Below the pieces are notes generated by a model. That model did not search any database, was not told where the DNA came from, and saw only the letters and a program-made list of their open reading frames with translations. The position numbers and the translations under genes are program-made. A stretch of DNA of 64,000 nt from Enterobacteriaceae bacterium RIT691 (GTDB lineage: Bacteria > Pseudomonadota > Gammaproteobacteria > Enterobacterales > Enterobacteriaceae), in assembly GCA_009668205.1 (NCBI GenBank), contig WJYM01000002.1:372001-436000 (forward strand), given 5' to 3'. Of the stretch, positions 18,549 to 24,921 are shown one piece after another (position 1 is the first letter of the stretch; each line of letters opens with the position of its first letter).

Positions 18549-19316
18549 ATGTTTACATCACTTACATCAAATTTTGACTTCACTATAAAAGCAGTGGCTT
18601 TAGCACTTTTCTTTTTAGCTCTCATGTATGTAGGCTTTGGCTTTATATTTAGGCTGATATTCAAAATACTCAGAGTTAAATTTTCGAGCCAAAAGCTTAG
18701 CAAGGTTGACGAGCAGCTATTTGACCTTCAACTAATAAGACTCTGTCACGGCGTCACCCTTGAATCCGTTTCTGATATTGAAATTTATTCTGAGGCAATA
18801 AAATCAGGAAAAATACAAACACCAAAAGGATGGCTACTCCCATCATATCAAGTGGCGGGTCAGCGTAAGTTAAAGAAATCAGACTCTATCTTCGCTTACT
18901 TCATCGCGTTAATTTTAGTTGTTTTTGTGATTTGCTTTGCTGCATCTACCACGAAAGGGCAAAAATACAACTATGCAGAATTTAGCAACTCAAACAATGA
19001 ACACGTATTGGTATCTGATCTTTATGTATACGAGCCTATAACAAAACACTACTACAATAATAGTCGCTGCATTGAGCTCTCTTCAACAAGCAAAGAAATA
19101 ATCCGGACCGCGTGTGATTACATGCTAACCAAAGACCCTCAAATGAAAAAAGAACTTCAAAGTGCCATAAAAACAAACAATACAAACTTCCGCATTGTAG
19201 GGTATATCTGCATAATAACATATTTAATCATCATCGGCATATTTTTTGCCTACCCACGATTCTATAAATTCAATAATTCATTTTACGACTATAAGACCGC
19301 GAGGAAAGAGCCATAA
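18549..19316 (+). CDS. AT-rich three-TM membrane protein in the gpS-gpV cargo slot
   Basis: A 255-aa protein opposite in strand to the phage genes on both sides. Membrane spans: about residues 12-42 (ALALFFLALMYVGFGFIF), 113-132 (FAYFIALILVVFVICFA) and 217-240 (GYICIITYLIIIGIFFAY). The loop between spans 2 and 3 (about 80 residues) is polar and has two Cys (NNSRCIEL, IRTACDYM). A strong ribosome site (AAGGAGG, 5 bp) precedes the ATG. Codon use is much more AT-rich than neighbouring genes. Its place between gpS and gpV is that of P2 orf30, a known cargo site. It may resemble DUF6216-type proteins, which I cannot check. It looks intact; function unknown, phage-exclusion cargo is an inference. 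Confidence 0.8.
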   Translation: MFTSLTSNFDFTIKAVALALFFLALMYVGFGFIFRLIFKILRVKFSSQKLSKVDEQLFDLQLIRLCHGVTLESVSDIEIYSEAIKSGKIQTPKGWLLPSYQVAGQRKLKKSDSIFAYFIALILVVFVICFAASTTKGQKYNYAEFSNSNNEHVLVSDLYVYEPITKHYYNNSRCIELSSTSKEIIRTACDYMLTKDPQMKKELQSAIKTNNTNFRIVGYICIITYLIIIGIFFAYPRFYKFNNSFYDYKTARKEP

Positions 19317-19331
19317 TAACCGTTAGTATAA

Positions 19332-19850
19332 TTATCTATTTAAATGTATAACTATGATTTCTTCTATCAGCAACTCATCCTCTCGGCTGAATCCGACCAA
19401 AGGACACGACTTGTACAGTACATCACTACTGTGCTTGTTTGGCCGGTCTTTGAGGCCGTACTGATGCACCAGCGCCATGCGTTGTACCTTGCCGGTAAAC
19501 TCCACCACGGCGGTACTTTCGCTGCCTTTGGCTTTCATAAAGCGATTGGTGCGTAGTTTGGCGAACATTTCACGACGAATACGGCCTTTTTTGCTTCGCA
19601 CCGGCTGGCGTTTCCTTGCGGTATACGGTGTGCCGTCGGGTGCCTGCTGGCGCTTAATGCGCTGTTGCTGTCTGCGGTGCAATCGCTTCGCAATATCTGC
19701 TGCCATCTGGCGACGTGCCGACGGTGACTGGTTTTCAATCAGACCGGCGAGGCGCTCCTGCAGTGCGGTTAATTCACTCAGACGCCATTTTTTATAGTAA
19801 ACACCAGCGCTGGCGCGAAATGCTTTCCCCGCCACGCCTACCCGCTTCAT
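19332..19850 (-). CDS. P2-type tail completion protein gpS
   Basis: A virion morphogenesis protein that finishes the phage tail. Conserved segments include LTALQERLAGLIEN, RQQAPDGTPYTARKRQPV, KGRIRREMFAKLRTNRFMKA and MALVHQYGLKDRPNKHSSDV, matching P2 gpS through to the C-terminus. The open frame is 172 aa. By homology the ancestral start may be at LSELTALQ (codon CTG at 19781, giving 149 aa), where ATG seems to have become CTG; the upstream ATG at 19850 is then an alternative. No lysis, capsid or gpR gene remains upstream, so it is a relic with no partner genes. Confidence 0.82.
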   Translation of the reverse strand: MKRVGVAGKAFRASAGVYYKKWRLSELTALQERLAGLIENQSPSARRQMAADIAKRLHRRQQQRIKRQQAPDGTPYTARKRQPVRSKKGRIRREMFAKLRTNRFMKAKGSESTAVVEFTGKVQRMALVHQYGLKDRPNKHSSDVLYKSCPLVGFSREDELLIEEIIVIHLNR

Positions 19851-20305
19851 GGGCCGGTTTTAATACAGTTGCATGACCACTCTAAATCCGCACCAGCTTT
19901 GGCGACTCTCGGCCAGAACGAGCACATTTGATGCATGCAAAACCATGCATCCGTTGCATGCATGGCTAAAAAACGGGGAAATCGCAGAAATTAGCATAAA
20001 AGAGTCGGTATTCAGAGAACTGATCAGAGTGGGTTGACAAGGTTAGACTAACGCCAAGTGGTGATCGTAGTTCACCACCCGCCAGTGCTGAAAGCAAGGC
20101 TCACTCCAAAAAAACGAACTGGGAATCGTCATGAGCAATCAATGCTATAAAATGCATTCTTAGTCTTTAAACCCTCTCTAATCTTAACCCTCTATAAATT
20201 ATAAAAAAACCAGTTAGAGACCTACTAAGAACACAACAAAAGCAACAAACACAATTAATCAATAATAGAAAAGAACCAAAAAAAACGTCATTTTAAATAC
20301 ATGCA
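19851..20305. other. 455-bp AT-rich gap: nested dyads, no gene
   Basis: No coding frame is convincing. It holds the ATGCATGCAA dyad cluster (19931-19965) and a GTGGTGA/TCACCAC inverted repeat (20058-20078), then AT-rich DNA up to the SLATT promoter. In a P2-type prophage this stretch would correspond to the deleted interval between cos and gene S. No cos-like sequence was recognised. Confidence 0.5.
19931..19965. repeat. nested ATGCATGC inverted repeats
   Basis: ATGCATGCAA (19931-19940) and TTGCATGCAT (19954-19963) form a perfect 10-bp inverted repeat, and CCATGCAT/ATGCATGG is nested inside it. Four ATGCAT hexamers occur in 33 bp, which suggests an operator or recombination site for a dimeric protein. 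Confidence 0.6.
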
Positions 20306-20335
20306 TTGCCAAAAAAAAGGTTCAAAAACTATACT
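20306..20335 (+). promoter_or_regulatory. sigma-70-like promoter for the SLATT gene
   Basis: TTGCCA - 18 bp - TATACT, 33 bp before the ATG at 20369, within a very AT-rich stretch. It suggests expression of the cargo gene apart from phage promoters. Confidence 0.45.
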
Positions 20336-20368
20336 TCTACATAACACATTCTTTTTAGGGCTACAATC

Positions 20369-20875
20369 ATGAATCAAGAATTGATTGAATCAATCAAACG
20401 CGAAACAACACGTTTAGAAGAAGAAATATGGTATTGTGCAAAATCTCATTTCAACGCTTCAGATCGTTGGGAAAAAATCAACTTGTGGATTGGCTTACCA
20501 ACGTCGATACTCGCTGCCACCGCAGGAATTTCTGCATTCAAAGATCAAACTGAATTAACGATCACACTATCTATAGCCCTGACTATATTAACGACAATTA
20601 GTACATTTTTAAATCCAAGCCAAAAAGCTTCGAGACATAAAAATTCAGGAGTAGCATATAATAAATTAAAGAACAGCATTAGGTTATTTAGAGAAGTAGA
20701 GCTAATCAATACCCCCCTAAACGAACAAGACATAAAAAAACGTTTACTGACTTATTCTGAGTTAAGAAATAATCTAAATGGGACCTCGCCAAACATTCCA
20801 AGGCATGCTTATTTAAAAGCCCATTCGGATATTATCAAATATCTAAAGGAAAAAAAAGATCAAATGAATAATTGA
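20369..20875 (+). CDS. stand-alone SLATT-domain two-TM protein (predicted defence effector)
   Basis: A 168-aa AT-rich gene. A charged N-terminal helix (RLEEEIWYCAKSHFNASDRW) leads into two adjacent membrane helices, about residues 38-57 (LWIGLPTSILAATAGISAF) and 63-82 (LTITLSIALTILTTISTFL), then NPSQKASRHKNSGVAYNKLK and a basic helical tail. This layout and the NPSQKAxxH...YNxL motif are typical of the SLATT superfamily. SLATT proteins are predicted (Burroughs and colleagues) to be membrane-pore effectors in nucleotide-signalled conflict systems; many act with SMODS/SLOG partners, but none is seen here. It has its own promoter and is convergent with the Tum-like gene, a position and orientation like old in P2. 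Family call fairly sure; defence role inferred. Confidence 0.78.
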   Translation: MNQELIESIKRETTRLEEEIWYCAKSHFNASDRWEKINLWIGLPTSILAATAGISAFKDQTELTITLSIALTILTTISTFLNPSQKASRHKNSGVAYNKLKNSIRLFREVELINTPLNEQDIKKRLLTYSELRNNLNGTSPNIPRHAYLKAHSDIIKYLKEKKDQMNN

Positions 20876-20890
20876 GATATATCAAGAATA

Positions 20891-20922
20891 CCCCATGCGT
20901 TTAGCATAGGGCATTAATTTTT
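20891..20922 (+). terminator. terminator-like hairpin between the SLATT and tum-like genes
   Basis: CCCATGC-GTTTA-GCATAGGG with one bulged base, then CATTAATTTTT. It sits in the 62-bp gap between the two convergent genes and could end the SLATT transcript. Confidence 0.45.
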
Positions 20923-20937
20923 CAGACATACGTTTAC

Positions 20938-21212
20938 TTAACGCCAGCTCTCATCTTCCCAAACTTCTTGAAGGATATTTTCCAGCGCTTCGCGCTCAGA
21001 GTCTTTATCGAACCCTTTTTGACGGTAACGGATGTTGACGGAAACACTGATTTTATTCGCCTAGATAACTCACACTGGAAGGCATCAATAATCGGCTGGC
21101 CTAATTGTTGGTCTTTATCTAACGTGATGTTAACTTTCACTTTGCTCTCCCTTGCAAAGTATTCATCAGTTGACGGCGCGGCGAAAACAACAGAAAAATT
21201 GTTATTTTTCAT
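20938..21212 (-). pseudogene. Tum/DinI-like SOS antirepressor, frameshifted
   Basis: From the ATG at 21212: MKNNNFSVVFAAPSTDEYF, then KVKVNITLDKDQQLGQ, DAFQCELSRRIKSVFPSTSV and TVKKG, the DinI-like fold found in DinI and in the C-terminal part of phage 186 Tum. After KKG the frame is lost in a five-A run near 21017-21021. With one more A the reading continues FDKDSEREALENILQEVWED and ESWR, then stops at 20938; that tail (LQEVWEDESW) is the conserved DinI/Tum ending. As written, translation would instead run into a basic, unrelated tail to about 20934. Tum inactivates the phage immunity repressor after SOS induction. The gene lies under a LexA box, as tum does in 186. The shift could also be a sequencing error. 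Confidence 0.72.
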
Positions 21213-21254
21213 TAGATTGCCTCTTGCTATCTCCGCTATCAAGCTTAAATCAAT

Positions 21255-21350
21255 TTAACGATCTTTTTCCTGATAAGCCCCCTCAGTTGTCAGGCGAGCA
21301 ATCATCTCGACTCGGTCAATCATGACTTGCTCGTTTAATTCTCTATCCAA
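21255..21350 (-). CDS. 31-aa ORF between the LexA box and the tum-like gene
   Basis: TTG at 21350, four bases after GGAGG, opens a short frame: MDRELNEQVMIDRVEMIARL, then TTEGAYQEKDR. It is the first possible product of the LexA-controlled transcript and ends 42 bp before the tum-like start. Small ORFs precede tum in 186-like phages. The charged helical peptide has no family I can name. The ribosome site is the main support. Confidence 0.45.
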   Translation of the reverse strand: MDRELNEQVMIDRVEMIARLTTEGAYQEKDR

Positions 21351-21370
21351 ACAACCTCCATAGCGAGACA

Positions 21371-21386
21371 CTGTATAAACGAACAG
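21371..21386 (-). promoter_or_regulatory. LexA (SOS) box
   Basis: CTGTATAAACGAACAG fits CTGT-N8-ACAG exactly, within ACACTGTATAAACGAACAGT. It lies 21 bp upstream of the 31-aa ORF and about 160 bp before the tum-like gene, so the module should respond to DNA damage as in coliphage 186. Confidence 0.75.
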
Positions 21387-21460
21387 TATCACGTAACGAT
21401 AAAAAGTGTGAAGAAAAAAACATGAAGAAATACACTGTATGTACATGATATAGGTAGTTA

Positions 21461-21616
21461 TTAGCACCTATTTTTTACTGTCGCACTCGCTAAGGCCTCG
21501 ACGAGATTGAGGATTTTCCTGGCAATAGCTTGTTGCGATGGCGTTGCAGAAAAGATTTCACCCTTGGATGTTCCTCTTACCCACTTACCATTAAAGCTGC
21601 TCTTTCCACCTGCCAT
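21461..21616 (-). CDS. 51-aa hypothetical protein (weak call)
   Basis: MAGGKSSFNGKWVRGTSKGE is followed by IFSATPSQQAIARKILNLVE and ALASATVKNRC: a small basic protein with a helical C-terminal half. Composition looks protein-like and it is codirectional with the phage genes, but no ribosome site stands right before the ATG (GAGGCG is 17 bp away). It lies upstream of the LexA box, so it would be a separate unit. I do not recognise it. Confidence 0.35.
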   Translation of the reverse strand: MAGGKSSFNGKWVRGTSKGEIFSATPSQQAIARKILNLVEALASATVKNRC

Positions 21617-21665
21617 CAGGTGCAGGGCTTCGCCTCGACTTATAGTGAAGCCTGTGGTGATTCAG

Positions 21666-22056
21666 TTCTGCCTCATTAACCCGCTGACCTGTCCCCGGGA
21701 TTAGATGCAACGCTCAGGGGGTAATGTTCAGCCCCCTCATTCTCAGAATTTCCCTTTCTGCAGTCCGCCGCAAATGCAGACGGAATCTGATAATTCAACG
21801 TGGAGTGCAGACGGCACTCGCTATAATCCTGACGCCATTCACTGATGGTTTTCCTGGCATGGCTGACGTCGCTAAACCCGTGTTCATTCAGATATTCATC
21901 GGGAAAGCGCCCGTTAAAACTGTCAATAAACCCGTTCTGTGTCGGCTTGCGGGGCTGGATAAGCCGCAGCTCCGCGCCATACTCATTAGCCCGCAGGTCA
22001 TGTGCTCTGCAGGTAAACTCACGCCCCTGCTCAGTTCTTATCGTCGGATGCCCCAT
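21666..22056 (-). pseudogene. IS3-family (IS407-like) transposase, C-terminal fragment (copy 2)
   Basis: The minus strand encodes the end of a DDE integrase domain: RTEQGREFTCRAHDLRANEY, LIQPRKPTQNGFIDSFNGRF, then SEWRQDYSECRLHSTLNYQ, ending at 21676. In IS407-group transposases the matching segments read NGPEFT, KPTQNGFIESFNGRFRDECL and RPHSALNYQTP, so the third catalytic Glu position is changed (DEYLNEHGF kept, FIESF to FIDSF). The N-terminal two thirds and the other IS end are missing. Its last 75 bp repeat the sequence at 15056-15137. Confidence 0.75.
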
Positions 22057-22152
22057 ATGGCTTATGCAGACATGACTAACATCGTGGTGTATTAATCTAC
22101 GGGGAACAGGTCAATCTTCCCCCCTCCCCGCCTGCTTTCTACATGCAGGCAT

Positions 22153-22180
22153 TTAAACAAAGGCGGATTGATAGCCGCCT
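22153..22180 (-). terminator. terminator-like hairpin after the 90-aa gene
   Basis: On the minus strand: AGGCGG-CTATCAAT-CCGCCT followed by TTGTTT, 8 bp after the stop of the 90-aa gene. Confidence 0.5.
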
Positions 22181-22187
22181 GGCGATT

Positions 22188-22460
22188 TTAAGTATTACGC
22201 ACCAGCCAAACTGCCTTTTCCCCGAGGAATACAGCCACAGCCGCCGCTAACGCATTAAATGCGATGTATATCGTGAAATAGTTATCCTCCACGCGATCAG
22301 GGTAAGGCTCCAGTTTTTCAGTCGGGATGTAATTCATTAGGTTCGTAATGGTAAATTTTAGACTTTCGGCTAATGGGTCTAATATCCCTGAGAGCATCAG
22401 CACAAACGTGAAAGCCAGAAACACCAGCAAGCGAAGCGACCATTTAGTTGGAGGTGACAT
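22188..22460 (-). CDS. 90-aa two-TM protein downstream of the Hcp stub (possible immunity protein)
   Basis: MSPPTKWSLRLLVFLAFTFV begins a protein with spans at about residues 8-28 and 62-86 (YIAFNALAAAVAVFLGEKAV). The loop between (TITNLMNYIPTEKLEPYPDR) is mostly polar and would be periplasmic or cytoplasmic depending on topology. A GGGGAG ribosome site lies 5 bases before the ATG. It follows the Hcp fragment on the same strand with 17 bp between. Small membrane proteins directly after hcp-toxin fusions can be immunity proteins, so this may be what is left of a lost effector pair. No family recognised; gene likely real, role inferred. Confidence 0.6.
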   Translation of the reverse strand: MSPPTKWSLRLLVFLAFTFVLMLSGILDPLAESLKFTITNLMNYIPTEKLEPYPDRVEDNYFTIYIAFNALAAAVAVFLGEKAVWLVRNT

Positions 22461-22477
22461 CGCAACTCCCCGACATA

Positions 22478-22600
22478 TTACCGTTCACCGTGATTAAAGC
22501 TCTGCATTTCAATAGCCCCCTCACGCAGCAGAACATTGCTACTTCCCTGGATCAGGGTTCCTGTAGAGTTATAAAGCCAAATATAGGCGGGAACAGCCAT
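22478..22600 (-). pseudogene. Hcp (T6SS tube) N-terminal fragment
   Basis: From the ATG at 22600 (AAGGA ribosome site, 8 bp) 40 codons read MAVPAYIWLYNSTGTLIQGS and SNVLLREGAIEMQSFNHGER, then TAA. This is the start of Hcp (typical MAIPAYLWLKDDGG, GSIEV, FNHG), which normally continues for another 120 residues or, in Hcp-ET proteins, into a toxin. The fragment ends at the point where the effector or the rest of Hcp was deleted. No other T6SS gene is present in the window. Confidence 0.75.
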
Positions 22601-23694
22601 GTCATTATCCTTTCAGTGTGTTTAATCCTTCTGTGTTCTTACGCCTATTTGGATGCGAACCCTTAAGCCAAAAATGCTACTTTTGGTGTTTAATATCTGA
22701 AAATGAGACATCAGGGGATCTATCATTTCTTTCACTAATTTTCACATTCATCGCAACTTATAAAATGATTATAATCCTAAGATACAATGCGAGCTTTATA
22801 TATTCAGAATTGATACATAATTTGTACAGGCGATTCAGAACGATGAGTACTCTTTCTGTCAAAGAACTGCTCTATGATGAATTATATTTCTCTTATTCCC
22901 ATGATTTAAATGCTCCCCTTGATGGAATGGTCACATTTGAGTTTGGCGACAGCCGGTAATACAGAAATAGAGGATGATAATGATAAGCCGTTCTACTCGG
23001 ATTAAGATGCGTAACCAGCTCGCGCTTAAAGGCTGGTTTCAGCAGTTTTTCCGATAACACCTTTTAGTGCCCGGCTCTCAAGGCTGAGTTGGCAAAGTGA
23101 GTATGCCGGAAGATCTCTCATGTGAATGGCACGATTATACGGAATACTGCCAGGAGGCTCCCAGGATCGCCAATTGAATGGGCACACAAACGCCCAGGCC
23201 TGACGCTGGTGCTAACCCAACTGCTCAGCGAATTCTGCATCACCGTTATGCTGTGTAACGTTCTGGACGTCGACTGCACCGCGTTTCTGCTTAGCGATTA
23301 TGGGCATCCTGAAGCAGCCAGCTAACCCTGGATATGGCAAAAAACGGGGTCCCTGCTTATCTGATATATGGTTTTCACCACGACATTCCCGCTGAAAAAA
23401 CCTCGTTCGTTCGTAATATAGAAACCGTCACTTATATCTTTAATTAAAGAGATAAAACGATAATATTTTATTACATTTAAGCACGAAGACATAAACACAA
23501 CAGACTGTTAATAAACAAAAAAATCAAATTACTTGTTAAGTAATAAAAGGTCATCGGCTAATAAATCGCCAATGGTCCCAATCGGGACTTTTCAAGCGAA
23601 TGCGATATCACTATTATAAAAACACGCGATACAAGTTACCCTCTTTTAATTCAGCTTGCTTTATTTAAGCATTCAGAATAAAACCTATTTAGCG
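22601..23694. other. 1.1-kb AT-rich gap with only weak short ORFs
   Basis: Nothing here is a convincing gene. Short frames noted: 22843-22959 plus strand (MSTLSVKELLYDELYFSYSH, 38 aa, no ribosome site); 23102-23173 plus strand (MPEDLSCEWHDYTEYCQEAP, 24 aa), which covers the repeat shared with 18222-18252; 23122-23325 plus strand (67 aa, ending DYGHPEAAS); 23334-23447 plus strand (MAKNGVPAYLIYGFHHDIPA, 37 aa, no ribosome site). They may be decayed phage or island genes. The part from 23380 to 23690 is very AT-rich. The promoter of the Hcp fragment should lie just right of 22600. Confidence 0.5.
23100..23129 (+). repeat. 31-bp dispersed repeat (copy 2)
   Basis: AGTATGCCGGAAGATCTCT plus CATGTGAATGG, near-identical to 18222-18252 in the same orientation, 4.9 kb away. 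It lies in DNA without clear genes. A pair of direct repeats like this could have mediated deletion or rearrangement of the prophage. Confidence 0.6.
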
Positions 23695-23843
23695 GCGAAT
23701 CCCCCTATGCGGTGGGGCGTTCAGTGGACTCCGTTTTAAGGTCACGCGAGCTTTGCGCTAACTGACGCAGGCTCACCGGGAGGCACCCGGCGCCGTTAAT
23801 GCTTTACTCTGACCACGTCATCCCTGACGTGGTTTTCTTTTTT
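23695..23843 (+). ncRNA. candidate structured RNA ending in a strong terminator
   Basis: On the plus strand three hairpins follow one another: CCCC-CTATGCGGT-GGGG, a GCGAGC/GCGC-rich region, and CCGGG-AGGCA-CCCGG, then the terminator ACCACGTCA-TCCC-TGACGTGGT with TTTTCTTTTTT (23812-23843). No ORF is present, and it is far more GC-rich than the DNA to its left. It may be a small RNA, the 3' part of a type I toxin-antitoxin locus, or simply a bidirectional terminator for scsD on the other strand. I cannot name an RNA family. The terminator is certain; the RNA gene is not. Confidence 0.35.
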
Positions 23844-24345
23844 ATAAGCCTGCCCACCATAATCGCAGTTTCATTCCCCAACGGCTGGTAAACCCGGTGG
23901 TCACCGACTTCACTTCTCCTTTTGAAATCACCAGCACGGTGGGCGTCACCTGAATTTGCCAGAGCCTGGATAACTGCCCCTGCTCATCGTTAACGACCTG
24001 CATGGCGTATTTTTTCTTTTTAAGCCAATGCGATAACGTTGAGTCATCCCCAGAGCGCAACGCCACCGTGACCACATTCCCGCCCTCTTCTGCGAGGCTT
24101 GCCACCGACGGGGATGTGTACCGGCATACGCCACACCACGTCGCCCAGACATAAACCAGCAGCGGGCGTTCATCACTCAGCGCTTTAAGATCGAGGGTGT
24201 TGCCATCGAGGGTGTGCAACGGCGTACTGAGAAACGCTGGCGGAAGATCCGGTTTGCGGAACTGATCGACCACCAGCATCACCACCGCCGCAATCAGCAG
24301 CAGCACCATGCCTTCACGCAGCCAGCGCAGCAGTTTAGCTCGCAT
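23842..24345 (-). CDS. scsD: ScsD, membrane-tethered TlpA-like thioredoxin
   Basis: A 167-aa protein: an N-terminal signal anchor (LLLIAAVVMLVVDQF) and a periplasmic thioredoxin domain with the active site ATWCGVCRYTSPSV and the cis-Pro loop QVTPTVLVISKG. Last gene of the scsBCD operon, overlapping scsC by 11 bp. In Salmonella and Proteus the Scs proteins guard periplasmic thiols during copper and redox stress. Its exact substrate is not known from sequence. Confidence 0.9.
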   Translation of the reverse strand: MRAKLLRWLREGMVLLLIAAVVMLVVDQFRKPDLPPAFLSTPLHTLDGNTLDLKALSDERPLLVYVWATWCGVCRYTSPSVASLAEEGGNVVTVALRSGDDSTLSHWLKKKKYAMQVVNDEQGQLSRLWQIQVTPTVLVISKGEVKSVTTGFTSRWGMKLRLWWAGL

Positions 24346-24919
24346 CGGCTTTCGCCAGCTCTTCTTTCACCAGCGCCTCCAGTTCATCATACGGAATCGC
24401 TCCCGGCACCATCGTTTTGCCCACCAGCGTAGCAGGCGTGCCCTGCACACCCAGCACTTGCGACAGCACCAGGTTCATCTGCAAAACCTGCCCGCTGAGC
24501 TCATCCGGTTTAATCGCCGACGTCCCCGTCTTTTGCTGGGCCGCCAGAATCGAGGCATCATCGTGGTAGCCCTTCTTTGACATCAGCCGCTGATGCAGTG
24601 CCCAGAACTGCTGTGGCTGCTGACGCCATGCGGTCAGCGCGATGCGTGCAGAAGCCGCGGAGCTTTCGCTTCGAAACGGCAACAGCTTGACCACCAGCCG
24701 TACTTCCGGGTACTTGTGGACAATTTTCTCAAGCTCCGGATCGAACTGTTTGCAGTACGGACAGTTGTAATCAGTGAATGACACCAGCGTCAGGCGCGGC
24801 TTTTCCGCGCCCATCGCTGGCGTGTTCGGATCATTGAACAGTAAATCCTGCAGCTGCGGTTCTGCCGCCATGCTGAAGGTGGAAACACAAAACAGAAATA
24901 GCAGAGTCATCAGGCGCAT
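24335..24919 (-). CDS. scsC: ScsC, periplasmic DsbA/DsbG-like disulfide oxidoreductase
   Basis: A 194-aa secreted protein: signal peptide MRLMTLLFLFCVSTFSMAA, then a DsbA-like thioredoxin fold with active site SFTDYNCPYCKQFDPELEKI (CPYC) and cis-Pro loop GVQGTPATLVG. Scs proteins shuffle disulfides or protect reduced Cys of copper-stressed periplasmic proteins. ScsB would reduce it. The gap to scsB is only 2 bp, and scsD overlaps its end, so all three share one transcript. Confidence 0.9.
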   Translation of the reverse strand: MRLMTLLFLFCVSTFSMAAEPQLQDLLFNDPNTPAMGAEKPRLTLVSFTDYNCPYCKQFDPELEKIVHKYPEVRLVVKLLPFRSESSAASARIALTAWRQQPQQFWALHQRLMSKKGYHDDASILAAQQKTGTSAIKPDELSGQVLQMNLVLSQVLGVQGTPATLVGKTMVPGAIPYDELEALVKEELAKADAS

Positions 24920-24921
24920 TT

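Noticed and set aside
21431-21446. Second LexA box (CTGTATGTACATGATA)
   Set aside because: Only the first half site fits; the second lacks ACAG.
22618-22959. 113-codon plus-strand frame
   Set aside because: AT-rich, no ribosome site, overlaps the promoter of the Hcp fragment; composition not protein-like.
15000-23840. CRISPR array or cas genes in the island
   Set aside because: No regularly spaced repeats and no Cas-like frames were seen; the TYGNTTY repeats are inside a protein gene.
23660-23843. Second copy of the ileX 3' end (attR) at the right edge of the island
   Set aside because: No stretch resembling GGTTCAAACCCAACAGGGGC was found; the element's right border remains unknown.
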